A stretch of DNA of 64,000 nt, taken from positions 1 to 64,000 of the forward strand of contig DATJLU010000232.1 in NCBI GenBank assembly GCA_035509275.1, given 5' to 3'. Positions 26,970 through 35,011 of the stretch are shown here, in pieces. Numbering within the stretch: position 1 is the first letter of the stretch; every line of letters starts with the position of its first letter. This DNA comes from DAHUYF01 sp035509275. GTDB taxonomy: Bacteria; Pseudomonadota; Alphaproteobacteria; ATCC43930; CGMCC-115725. Under the pieces are notes generated by a model. That model did no database searches and had not been told where the DNA came from. It saw nothing but the letters and a program-made list of their open reading frames with translations. The position numbers were made by a program, and so were the translations under genes.

Positions 26970-28496
26970 CTAATCCGCCGCCACATGCACGGCACCGGCC
27001 GGCGGCCGGGTGCGGCGCAGCAGCACCAGCAGCGGAACGGCGGCCAAGGTCACCACCATCATGAATTTGAAATTATCGATATAGGCGATCATCGCCGCCT
27101 GGCGGGTGACTTCCTGATTAAGCGCCGCGAGCCCCGCCGTGGTGTGCAGGTTCCAGAAATGCTGCATGGCCGGCAGCCGCAGCGCCGGCACAAAGGGCGA
27201 CACTTCGCCGGCGAGCGAGGCGTGGACGGTCTGGGTCATGCGGTCCTGCAAGGTCTCGACCATCGAGATGCCGATGCTGCCGCCGATATTGCGCACCAGG
27301 CTGAAGAAACCGGCCGCTTGGGCGCGGAAGGACGGGTTGAGCGTGCCGAAGGCGACGGTGCTGAGCGGCACGAACAGGAAGCCGAGCCCGACGCCCTGGA
27401 CCAGCCCAGCCCAGATGATCGGCCAATAATCCATGTCGAGCGAGTAGTCCGTCATCTGGTAAAGCGAGAAGGTGGTGACCGCGAGGCCGAAGAGCAGCAA
27501 CAGGCGCACATCGAGGCGGTTGATGAGGCGGCCCACGGCGAGCATGGCGAACATCGTGCCGACGCCGCGCGGCATCATCACGACGCCGGCGGTGGTGACG
27601 GGGTAGTCCATCAGGTCCTGCAGCATCGGCGGCAGCAGCGCCAACGTGGCGTAGAGGATGATGCCGACGACGAAGATCAGGATGCAGCTGCCGACGAAAT
27701 TGCGGTCCTTGAGCAGCACGGGGCTGAGGAACGGCCGATCGGCGATGCCGGTCCACATCGCGAACATCCACAGGCCGCAAATCGCGAGCGCGCATTCGAT
27801 CACGATCTCGCGCGAGCCGAACCAGTCGTTCTGCTCGCCGCGGTCGAGCATGATCTGCAAGGCGCCGACGCCGAGGCTGAGCAGGGCAAAGCCGAGAAAA
27901 TCGAAGCGCAGGCCGCGGTCGCGCTGCGTGTCGCGGACGAAGAGCAGGATGCCGAGAAAGGCGAGGATGCCGACCGGCAAATTGATGTAGAAGACCCAGC
28001 GCCAATTGTAATTGAAGGTGAGCCAGCCACCGAGCGTCGGCCCGAGGATCGGCCCCACCATGATGCCGGCGCCCCAGATCGCCATCGCCTGGCCCTGCTT
28101 CTCGCGCGGATTGATGTCGAGCAGCACCGATTGCGACAGCGGCACCAGCGCTGCACCAAAGACGCCTTGCAGCAGACGGAAGAGCACCATCTCGGCAAGG
28201 CTCGTGGCGCCGCCGCACAGCATCGAGGCGACGGTGAAACCGAAGACCGAGACAAGGAAGACGCGCTTCAGCCCGAGGCGGCCGGTGATCCAGCCGGTGA
28301 CCGGCGTCATCACCGCGGCAGCGACGATATAAGAAGTGAGCACCCAGGTGATCTGGTCCTGGGCGGTCGAGAGGCTCCCCTGCATATAAGGCAGCGCCAC
28401 ATTGGCGATCGTCGTGTCGAGCGCCTGCATGATCGTCGCCAGCATGATCGAGACGGTGATCAGGCCGCGATTGGGTACGGGCGCGGTGGTGGGCAT
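26970..28496 (-). CDS. emrB: DHA2-family MFS multidrug exporter (EmrB-like)
   Basis: A 508-residue, 14-helix drug/proton antiporter. Signatures include 'LDTTIANVALPYMQGSL' in helix 1 (motif D of the DHA2 group), 'GWITGRLGLKRVFL' (motif A), 'LVPLSQSVLLDINPREKQGQAMAIWGAGIMVGPILGPTLGGWL' (motif C, antiporter) and 'NWRWVFYINLP'. It works with the adjacent EmrA-like adaptor to export hydrophobic compounds. It starts 8 nt after the emrA stop and is last in the marR-emrA-emrB operon. Confidence 0.93.
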   Translation of the reverse strand: MPTTAPVPNRGLITVSIMLATIMQALDTTIANVALPYMQGSLSTAQDQITWVLTSYIVAAAVMTPVTGWITGRLGLKRVFLVSVFGFTVASMLCGGATSLAEMVLFRLLQGVFGAALVPLSQSVLLDINPREKQGQAMAIWGAGIMVGPILGPTLGGWLTFNYNWRWVFYINLPVGILAFLGILLFVRDTQRDRGLRFDFLGFALLSLGVGALQIMLDRGEQNDWFGSREIVIECALAICGLWMFAMWTGIADRPFLSPVLLKDRNFVGSCILIFVVGIILYATLALLPPMLQDLMDYPVTTAGVVMMPRGVGTMFAMLAVGRLINRLDVRLLLLFGLAVTTFSLYQMTDYSLDMDYWPIIWAGLVQGVGLGFLFVPLSTVAFGTLNPSFRAQAAGFFSLVRNIGGSIGISMVETLQDRMTQTVHASLAGEVSPFVPALRLPAMQHFWNLHTTAGLAALNQEVTRQAAMIAYIDNFKFMMVVTLAAVPLLVLLRRTRPPAGAVHVAAD

Positions 28497-28504
28497 GGCG
28501 CCCC

Positions 28505-29605
28505 TCAGAAAATCGAGTCGATGAGCCGCGCCAGCGGCGTCTCGTGGCGCGTGTCGACCTCGACATAGGCGCTCATGCCGGCGCGCAAGGGCTGTGCCGG
28601 GTCCGGGTTCTCGACGGCGAGCCGCACCGGCAGACGCTGCACCACCTTGACCCAGTTGCCGGTGGCGTTCTGTGGCGGCAGCACGGAGAATTGCGAGCCG
28701 GTGCCGGGGCTGAGGCTCGTGACGCGCGCCTTGAACGTGGCGTCGGGATAGGCGTCGACCGAGATAGTCGCCTCGTCGCCCGGCTTCATATGGGTGAGCT
28801 CGGTCTCCTTGAAATTCGCCTCGATCCAGGGATGGTCGGTCTCGACCAGCGAGAAGGCGGGCGTCGAGGCGGAGAGGTAGTTGCCGGACGGAAACTTGTC
28901 GACATTGGTCACGATGCCATTGGCCGGAGCGCGGATCACGGTATAGCCGAGATTGAGCTGCGCCTGATCGAGCTGCGCCTGCCGTTCCTCCACCAGCGGA
29001 TGCTGATCGGTCGGAATGTCGGGATTTCCGCCGAGGCTCGCCAGGATATTGGCGATCTGCGCCTCTACGCTCTCCACCTGCTGGCGGGCGGTGACGTAGC
29101 GGTTGCGCGCCTGATCGAAGCTCGATTGCGAGGTGACATGCGTCTCCAGCATATGCTGCTGACGCTCGTACTCGCTCTGTTGATATTTGAGCGTGTCCTG
29201 CGCCGCCGCGAGATCGGCAAGGCGCTGGCGGTAGGTCGCGCGCATCCCTTCGACCTGCAGCCTGGCATTGGCGAGCTGCGCCGCAGCGTGCTCGACCGCG
29301 GCGCGGTAAGGCCGGTCGTCAAGGCGGATCAGGACCTGCCCCTCTTTGACGTAGTCGTTGTCGTGCACTTCGACCGCGACGACGCGGCCGGAAACGTCGC
29401 TGCTCACCGCGATCGTGTCGGCCTGGACATAAGCGTCGTCGGTCGCGACGTAACGGCCCGAGGTCGCATACCACCAGACGCCGGTAAGGGCGATGACGAG
29501 GGGCAGCACGAACATCAGCGCGAGGCGCAACAAGCGCGCACGACTCCAGCGGCGCTGACGCCCCGTCGCGCGCTCGCGAACGCGATCGGAGGTCGTCGAA
29601 CTCAT
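28505..29605 (-). CDS. emrA: HlyD/EmrA-family efflux adaptor
   Basis: A 366-residue adaptor with one N-terminal membrane helix ('LALMFVLPLVIALTGVWWYA', about 28-47), the lipoyl half 'YVQADTIAVSSDVSGRVVAVEV', a coiled-coil hairpin (about 95-200) and 'YTVIRAPANGIVTNVDKFPSGNYL'. Partner of the EmrB-like exporter. It starts inside the marR stop (ATGA overlap), so expression follows the regulator's own promoter. Confidence 0.92.
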   Translation of the reverse strand: MSSTTSDRVRERATGRQRRWSRARLLRLALMFVLPLVIALTGVWWYATSGRYVATDDAYVQADTIAVSSDVSGRVVAVEVHDNDYVKEGQVLIRLDDRPYRAAVEHAAAQLANARLQVEGMRATYRQRLADLAAAQDTLKYQQSEYERQQHMLETHVTSQSSFDQARNRYVTARQQVESVEAQIANILASLGGNPDIPTDQHPLVEERQAQLDQAQLNLGYTVIRAPANGIVTNVDKFPSGNYLSASTPAFSLVETDHPWIEANFKETELTHMKPGDEATISVDAYPDATFKARVTSLSPGTGSQFSVLPPQNATGNWVKVVQRLPVRLAVENPDPAQPLRAGMSAYVEVDTRHETPLARLIDSIF

Positions 29606-30099
29606 AGCGTGGTCTCCGCGGTTTCGCGTTGCAGGGTGGCGACGGGCTTGCTCACATCGTCGTTGCGCCGGTCGGACAGATTGCCGCGAACCCGCATCAG
29701 CACATCGATGATGTGTTCGCGCGCGCCACCGGCGATGCCGGCGAAGGCCTCGTCATAGACGGTGTCGGCGAGCGCGCGGCAGCGATCGACCAAAGGCCGC
29801 GCGCGCTCGGTCAGGAAAAGGCGATGCGCGCGGCGGTCGGCGGGATCGGCCCGGCGCTCCACCAGCCCCGCCTCCTGCATGCGGTCGATGAGGCGGCCGA
29901 CGGTGATCGGCTCGAGCTCGAGCAATTCGGCGAGGCCCGACTGGTTGATGCCTTCATGCCGCTGCAAATGAGCGAGGACCTGCCATTGCGCGCGGGTGAG
30001 GCCGAGCGGCCGGGCGCGCTGCTCATAGCGCTTGCGCATCAGCCGCGCGATGTCGTGCAGCAGGAAGCCGAAGCTGCGATCGAGAGCCGGTTGGGTCAT
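29602..30099 (-). CDS. MarR-family transcriptional regulator
   Basis: A 165-residue winged-helix regulator: 'RAQWQVLAHLQRHEGINQSGLAELLELEPITVGRLIDRMQEAGLVERR' forms the HTH and recognition helix, followed by the wing 'DPADRRAHRLFLTERA'. The frame stays open far upstream across other genes, but homology begins at 'MTQPALDRSFGFLLHDIARLMRKRYEQ', giving the ATG at 30099. It is the first gene of the emrAB operon and probably represses it through the AT-rich repeat just upstream. Small phenolic ligands usually relieve such repressors (family knowledge). Confidence 0.92.
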   Translation of the reverse strand: MTQPALDRSFGFLLHDIARLMRKRYEQRARPLGLTRAQWQVLAHLQRHEGINQSGLAELLELEPITVGRLIDRMQEAGLVERRADPADRRAHRLFLTERARPLVDRCRALADTVYDEAFAGIAGGAREHIIDVLMRVRGNLSDRRNDDVSKPVATLQRETAETTL

Positions 30100-30106
30100 G
30101 GGCCGG

Positions 30107-30133
30107 TATATAATAAGCGTGCTTATAATAAGC
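30107..30133. promoter_or_regulatory. Probable MarR operator/promoter in marR-aminotransferase intergenic region
   Basis: An AT-rich island in very GC-rich DNA. TATAATAAGC occurs twice as a direct repeat (30109-30118 and 30124-30133). The same stretch reads as an imperfect palindrome ATAATAAGC-GT-GCTTATAAT (30110-30129). It ends eight bases from the marR ATG and overlaps plausible -10 hexamers on both strands, as expected for an autoregulatory site that may also affect the divergent aminotransferase. Confidence 0.6.
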
Positions 30134-30210
30134 CAGACTATTTCCGATGGCCAGCCTTGCGCAAAGCGCGGAGGTGCGGAAGATGGCGGGAAACCCCCGG
30201 AGGATTTCCC

Positions 30211-31566
30211 ATGCCCGCCCTTACCGCCGAGCCTGCTGCCCGCGCTACCGCCGCGCGCGCACCCAACGACCTCCAGCCTTATTGGATGCCGTTCACCGCC
30301 AACCGGCAGTTCAAGGCGCATCCGCGGCTGCTCGTCGGCGCGAAGGGCCTTCACTATACCAGCGCCGATGGCAGGGCGGTGCTCGACGGCACGGCGGGGC
30401 TCTGGTGCTGCAATGCCGGCCATGCTCATCCCAAGATCGTCGCGGCAATCCAGGCGCAGGCCGCCGAGATGGACTACGCGCCGGCGTTCCAGATGGGCCA
30501 TCCCAAGGCCTTCGAGCTGGCGGCGCGCGTCGCGGCGTTGGCGCCCGGCGATCTCGATCATGTCTTCTTTACCAATTCCGGCTCCGAGGCGGTCGACACC
30601 GCGCTCAAGATCGCCATCGCCTATCACCGCCTGCGCGGCGAAGGCACGCGCACCCGCCTCATCGGCCGCGAGCGCGGCTATCACGGCGTCGGCTTCGGCG
30701 GCATGTCGGTGGGGGGCATCGCCCCCAACCGCAAATTCTTCGGCCCGCTGCTGTCCGGCGTCGATCATCTGCCGCACACTTATGACCGCGCGAAGCAGGC
30801 GTTCTCGCGCGGCCAGCCCGAATGGGGCGCGCATCTCGCCGATGAGCTGGAGCGCATCATCGCGCTGCACGACGCCTCGACCATCGCCGCGCTCATCGTC
30901 GAGCCCGTTGCCTGCTCGACCGGCGTGCTGGTGCCGCCCAAGGGCTATCTCGAACGGCTGCGCGAGATCTGCACTAAGCACGGCATCCTGCTCATCTTCG
31001 ACGAGGTCATCACCGGCTTCGGCCGGCTCGGCACCAATTTCGCCGTCGATTATTTCGGCGTCATGCCCGACCTGGTCACCACCGCCAAGGGGCTCACCTC
31101 GGGGGCGGTACCGATGGGTGCGGTGATCGCGCGCAAGGGCATCTACGACACCTTTATGACCGGACCCGATTATGCCATCGAGCTTTTCCACGGCTACACC
31201 TATTCGGGCCATCCGCTCGCGTGCGCCGCCGGGCTGGCGGCGCTCGAGGTCTATGCCGAGGAGGGACTCTTCGAGAAGGTGCGGGCGCTTGCGCCCTATT
31301 GGGAAGAGCGGGCACACGGGTTGAAAGGCGTGCCGCATGTCATCGACATCCGCAATCTCGGCCTCATCGCCGCGATCGAGCTCGAGCCGATCCCCGGCCA
31401 GCCGGGCAAGCGTGCCTTCGACGCGTTCCTCGCCGCCTATGAGAAGGGGCTCCTCATCCGCACCACCGGCGACATCATCGCGCTGTCGCCGCCGTTCACC
31501 ATCGGCAAGCGCGACATCGACGAGATTTTCGGCAAGCTTGCCGAGGTGCTGAAAGCGGCGGCCTAG
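30211..31566 (+). CDS. Beta-alanine/omega-amino acid--pyruvate aminotransferase
   Basis: A 451-residue class III PLP aminotransferase. The N-terminus 'YWMPFTANRQFKAHPRLLVGAKGLHY' is characteristic of omega-amino acid:pyruvate transaminases (BauA/OAPT). Cofactor residues: 'FFTNSGSEAVDTALK' phosphate loop, Asp264 in 'LIFDEVITGFGR' and Schiff-base Lys293 in 'TTAKGLTSG'. GGAGG precedes the ATG; the longer open frame overlaps marR and is not used. It would turn beta-alanine (or 3-aminoisobutyrate) into malonate semialdehyde, the last step of the pyrimidine route encoded downstream. Confidence 0.9.
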   Translation: MPALTAEPAARATAARAPNDLQPYWMPFTANRQFKAHPRLLVGAKGLHYTSADGRAVLDGTAGLWCCNAGHAHPKIVAAIQAQAAEMDYAPAFQMGHPKAFELAARVAALAPGDLDHVFFTNSGSEAVDTALKIAIAYHRLRGEGTRTRLIGRERGYHGVGFGGMSVGGIAPNRKFFGPLLSGVDHLPHTYDRAKQAFSRGQPEWGAHLADELERIIALHDASTIAALIVEPVACSTGVLVPPKGYLERLREICTKHGILLIFDEVITGFGRLGTNFAVDYFGVMPDLVTTAKGLTSGAVPMGAVIARKGIYDTFMTGPDYAIELFHGYTYSGHPLACAAGLAALEVYAEEGLFEKVRALAPYWEERAHGLKGVPHVIDIRNLGLIAAIELEPIPGQPGKRAFDAFLAAYEKGLLIRTTGDIIALSPPFTIGKRDIDEIFGKLAEVLKAAA

Positions 31567-32249
31567 CGCGCCGATCTCACCGCGACACCTCGTAGCACGA
31601 GCTGCGTTGCCGTTCGCGTCGCCGCGGTGAAGACCGCATCGTCGAGCCGGTCCTTGCCGAGCACGGCTGCGATCTGCGCAGCGAAATCGGCATAGGTCTG
31701 CGTCAGCGCCCAGAGGCCGAACAAAAGATGCGCGGGATCGATCTCGTCGATCTTTCCTGCCTCGATCCAGCCGCGGATCACCTCGCTCTTCTGCTGCACC
31801 AGTCGCCGCAGCCGCCCCTTGAGGAAGGGTTGCACGTGACGCGCACCGCCGATCAGCTCCATCGCCCAGAGCCGCGACGGCTCCGGCAGCATGCGCGAGC
31901 TTTCCAGCTTGCGAGCCACGTATCGAGACAGTGCATCGGCCGGCTCGGCTTCGGGCCTGATCTCGTCGAGAGCATCGAGCCAGATCTCGAGAATGCGCGC
32001 CAGCACCGCGGCATAGAGCAGCCGCTTGGTGCGAAAATAGTAGTGCAGGTTGGGCTTGGGTACCTTCGCCCGGCGCGCGATTTCGGCAGTGCTGGCGCCG
32101 CTGAAGCCTTTGCGGGCGAAGACCACCTCGGCGGCCTTCAAAATCTTGGCCTCGTTGCGCTCGCGGACAGCGGCGCGGCCGTTCGCCGGCCTGCCCTTGC
32201 CGTTCGCCGCCCGGCGTACCGGCAAGCCTCTCACATCCCCGTGCGCCAT
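31563..32249 (-). CDS. rutR: RutR-like TetR-family transcriptional regulator
   Basis: A 228-residue TetR protein. The HTH is 'FSGASTAEIARRAKVPKPNLHYYFRTKRLLYAAVL'. The ligand domain carries 'LEIWLDALDEI', 'RYVARKLESSR', 'SRLWAMELIGGA' and 'LLFGLWALTQTYADFA', closely following E. coli RutR, the uracil/thymine-responsive regulator. The true start is the ATG at 32249; the frame is open further but overlaps the regulator's own operator and preT. It is divergent from preT and ends over the last bases of the aminotransferase gene. Pyrimidine binding is inferred from similarity and context. Confidence 0.88.
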   Translation of the reverse strand: MAHGDVRGLPVRRAANGKGRPANGRAAVRERNEAKILKAAEVVFARKGFSGASTAEIARRAKVPKPNLHYYFRTKRLLYAAVLARILEIWLDALDEIRPEAEPADALSRYVARKLESSRMLPEPSRLWAMELIGGARHVQPFLKGRLRRLVQQKSEVIRGWIEAGKIDEIDPAHLLFGLWALTQTYADFAAQIAAVLGKDRLDDAVFTAATRTATQLVLRGVAVRSAR

Positions 32250-32290
32250 GCTGCCCTTCCCGGCCGCGCCCTGCCAATCTTCCTTCAAGC

Positions 32291-32306
32291 TTGAACAATC
32301 GGTCAA
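32291..32306. promoter_or_regulatory. RutR-type operator, copy 1 (tetR-preT divergent promoter)
   Basis: TTGAACAATCGGTCAA, an imperfect palindrome close to the E. coli RutR box TTGACCAnnTGGTCAA (established knowledge). It lies 42 nt from the regulator start and 61 nt before preT. Its TTGAAC could serve as the preT -35 with TAATAG at 32312-32317 as -10, so binding would block transcription. With the flanking CAAGC it shares CAAGCTTGA with copy 2 at 42667. Confidence 0.75.
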
Positions 32307-32366
32307 CTTCCTAATAGAGTTGGCGAAGGCGACGGCGGTTCGGCCGGCGCCTCGGGACGGCAAACC

Positions 32367-33725
32367 ATGGCGAAGAAACGGGCGATGGCAGTGGACATCG
32401 CGGCGCGGCGGCTGCCGCCCGAAGCCTATCGCGACCACTTCGCGGATATCCAGCCACCGCTCGACCGCAGTGCGGCGCTGATCGAGGCCGATCGCTGCCA
32501 TTTCTGCTACGACGCGCCCTGTATCGAGGCCTGTCCCACCGGCATCGACATTCCCGGTTTCATCAAGCGGATAGCCGCCGACAATGTCCAGGGCGCCGGG
32601 CTCAAGATCCTCGAAGCCAACATCTTCGGCGGCGCCTGTGCGCGGGTATGCCCGACCGAGATCCTGTGCGAGCAGGCCTGCGTACGGACCTCGCAGGAGG
32701 GGAAACCCGTCCGGATCGGCCGCTTGCAACGTTATGCGTGTGACCCTGTCCTGACCGGTCCGAGTCACCCGTTCGGCCGCGCCGCCGGCACGGGAAAGCG
32801 CATCGCCGTGGTCGGCGGCGGTCCGGCGGGGCTCGCCTGCGCCCATCGCCTTGCCGGGCTCGGCCATGACGTCACCGTCTTCGAGGCGCGCGCACGGGCC
32901 GGCGGGCTCAACGAGTACGGCGTCGCCGAGTACAAGGTCCCCGATCGTTTCGCACGTGCCGAGGTCGATTTCATTCTCGGCATCGGCGGCATCGAGTTGC
33001 GCACCGCGACCCGGCTCGGAACCGACGTCACGCTCGCCGAGCTGCGGCAAGCGTTCGACGCCGTGTTCCTCGGCATAGGACTTGCAGGTGTGAATGCGCT
33101 CGGATGCGAGGGAGAGGATCTCAAGGGCATCCACAATGCCGTCGACTACATCGCGGAACTGCGCCAAGCCCAGGACTTCGCCGAGCTGTCGGTGGGGCGC
33201 CGCGTGGTAGTGATCGGCGGCGGCAACACCGCCATCGACATTGCGGTTCAGACGAGGCGGCTCGGCGCCGAGGATGTGACCATTGTCTATCGCCGCGGCC
33301 CGGAGGCGATGGGCGCGACGGCGCATGAGCAGGAATTTGCCCAGATCAATGGCGTGAAGATCAAACATTGGGCAAGGCCGCTGCGCGCGTTGGGCGGCGG
33401 CGGCCAGATCACAGAGATCGTCTTCGAATATACGCGCCTGGTCGAGGGAAGGCTCGTCGGCACCGGCGAGACCTTCGCGCTCGCCGCGGACATGGTCTTC
33501 AAGGCCATCGGGCAGCATTTCGTCGCTGACCCCGTGCGCGCCGATGGCCGCGAGCTGCTTGAGCTCGACAGTGGCCGCATCAAAGTCGATGCCGAGCGCC
33601 GAACATCGCTCGATCGGGTCTGGGCGGGCGGCGACTGCATCGCCGATGGCCAGGACCTTACCGTTCAAGCGGTACAGGACGGCAAGCTCGCCGCCCTGTC
33701 CATCCACCGCGCACTCGCGGGATGA
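32367..33725 (+). CDS. preT: NAD-dependent dihydropyrimidine dehydrogenase, NADH/FAD subunit
   Basis: A 452-residue protein with the GltD-like plan. Two N-terminal 4Fe-4S clusters come from 'CHFCYDAPCIEACP' and 'CARVCPTEILCEQAC'; an FAD Rossmann motif 'VVGGGPAGLACAHRL' and a second NAD(P)H motif 'VVIGGGNTAIDIA' follow. PreT passes electrons from NADH through FAD and Fe-S to PreA for reduction of uracil or thymine. The next gene starts 11 nt downstream. The ribosome site before ATG 32367 is weak; Met at 32385 is a possible alternative. Confidence 0.93.
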   Translation: MAKKRAMAVDIAARRLPPEAYRDHFADIQPPLDRSAALIEADRCHFCYDAPCIEACPTGIDIPGFIKRIAADNVQGAGLKILEANIFGGACARVCPTEILCEQACVRTSQEGKPVRIGRLQRYACDPVLTGPSHPFGRAAGTGKRIAVVGGGPAGLACAHRLAGLGHDVTVFEARARAGGLNEYGVAEYKVPDRFARAEVDFILGIGGIELRTATRLGTDVTLAELRQAFDAVFLGIGLAGVNALGCEGEDLKGIHNAVDYIAELRQAQDFAELSVGRRVVVIGGGNTAIDIAVQTRRLGAEDVTIVYRRGPEAMGATAHEQEFAQINGVKIKHWARPLRALGGGGQITEIVFEYTRLVEGRLVGTGETFALAADMVFKAIGQHFVADPVRADGRELLELDSGRIKVDAERRTSLDRVWAGGDCIADGQDLTVQAVQDGKLAALSIHRALAG

Positions 33726-33736
33726 GGGAGGCCGCA

Positions 33737-35011
33737 ATGGCCGAGCTTGCCACGACCTTCGCCGGCATCAAATCGCCAAACCCGTTCTGGCTGGCTTCGG
33801 CGCCGCCGACGGACAAGGCCTACAACGTGGTACGCGCCTTCGAGGCGGGCTGGGGCGGTGTCGTCTGGAAGACGCTCGGCGAGGATCCGCCGATCGTCAA
33901 CACCAGTTCCCGCTATGGCGGCCTCTCCTACCGCGGCAACCGGGTCGCCGGCTTCACCAATATCGAGCTCATCACCGACCGGCCGCTCGCGGTCAATCTG
34001 CGCGAGATCAAGGAAGTGAAGCGCAACTGGCCCGACCGCGCCCTTGTCGTCTCGCTGATGGTGCCGTGCGAGGAGGAGAGCTGGAAACGCATCCTCCGGC
34101 AGGTCGAGGACACCGGCGCCGACGGCGTCGAGCTCAATTTCGGCTGCCCGCATGGCATGTCCGAACGCGGCATGGGATCGGCGGTCGGCCAAGTGCCGGA
34201 CTACGTCGAGATGGTGACGCGCTGGTGCAAACAGCATTCGCGCATGCCGGTGATCGTCAAGCTTACGCCCAACGTAACGAACATCCTGGGCCCGGCGCGC
34301 GCCGCGGTGCGCGGCGGCGCCGATGCCGTGAGCCTCATCAATACGCTGAACTCGATCATCGCCGTCGATCTCGATCAAATGGCGCCGGTGCCGGTGGTCG
34401 ACGGCAAGGGTACCCATGGCGGCTATTGCGGCCCGGCGGTGAAGCCGGTGGCGTTGCACATGGTCGCCGAGATCGCGCGCGATCCGGAGTGTCGCGGCAT
34501 CCCCATCGCCGGCATCGGCGGCATCGAGACCTGGCACGATGCTGCCGAGTTCATCGCGCTCGGCGCCGGCACGGTGCAGGTCTGCACCGCCGCCATGCAT
34601 TACGGCTTCCGTATCGTCGACGGCATGGTCGACGGGCTGAAGCGCTGGATGCACGACAAGGGCTATGGCCGTCTGACCGATTTTCGCAGCAAGGCCGTGG
34701 CCAACGTCGCGGACTGGCAGTTCCTCAATCTCAATTACCAGATCGTTGCCGAGATCGACCAGGATCTCTGTATCCAATGCGGCCTCTGCCATATCGCCTG
34801 CGAAGACACGGCGCATCAGGCGATCGCGGCGCTGCGCGTCGGCGGAAAGCGACGCTACGAGATCATCGAAAAGGAATGCGTCGGCTGCAATCTCTGCCTC
34901 TTCGTTTGTCCGGTCGAGAGCTGCATCACGATGCGCCGCACCGACAGTGGAGCGGAGCCGCTCGACTGGACGCAGCATCCCAACAACCCCTTGCGCAAGG
35001 CAGCGGAATGA
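33737..35011 (+). CDS. preA: NAD-dependent dihydropyrimidine dehydrogenase, catalytic subunit
   Basis: A 424-residue FMN protein: a dihydroorotate dehydrogenase-like TIM barrel ('NPFWLASAPPT', 'GVELNFGCPHG', 'PVIVKLTPNVT', 'AGIGGIETW'), then two C-terminal 4Fe-4S motifs, 'CIQCGLCHIAC' and 'CVGCNLCLFVCP'. It reduces uracil/thymine to the 5,6-dihydro form using electrons from PreT. GAGGGAGG before the ATG at 33737 decides the start over the upstream ATG at 33722. Its stop overlaps the hydrolase start (ATGA). Confidence 0.95.
   Translation: MAELATTFAGIKSPNPFWLASAPPTDKAYNVVRAFEAGWGGVVWKTLGEDPPIVNTSSRYGGLSYRGNRVAGFTNIELITDRPLAVNLREIKEVKRNWPDRALVVSLMVPCEEESWKRILRQVEDTGADGVELNFGCPHGMSERGMGSAVGQVPDYVEMVTRWCKQHSRMPVIVKLTPNVTNILGPARAAVRGGADAVSLINTLNSIIAVDLDQMAPVPVVDGKGTHGGYCGPAVKPVALHMVAEIARDPECRGIPIAGIGGIETWHDAAEFIALGAGTVQVCTAAMHYGFRIVDGMVDGLKRWMHDKGYGRLTDFRSKAVANVADWQFLNLNYQIVAEIDQDLCIQCGLCHIACEDTAHQAIAALRVGGKRRYEIIEKECVGCNLCLFVCPVESCITMRRTDSGAEPLDWTQHPNNPLRKAAE

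Noticed and set aside
26736..28568. 610-codon plus-strand frame opposite emrB
   Set aside because: Shadow of the EmrB-like gene; composition dominated by Arg, Glu, Asp and His with no hydrophobic or domain structure.
30100..32298. Upstream extension of the marR frame and the overlapping aminotransferase frame extension
   Set aside because: The extension crosses the whole aminotransferase gene antisense and has no homology; marR homology starts at 30099 with an operator just upstream.
32250..33737. Upstream extension of the TetR frame across preT
   Set aside because: Antisense to preT, which has complete Fe-S and nucleotide motifs; regulator homology begins at 32249.
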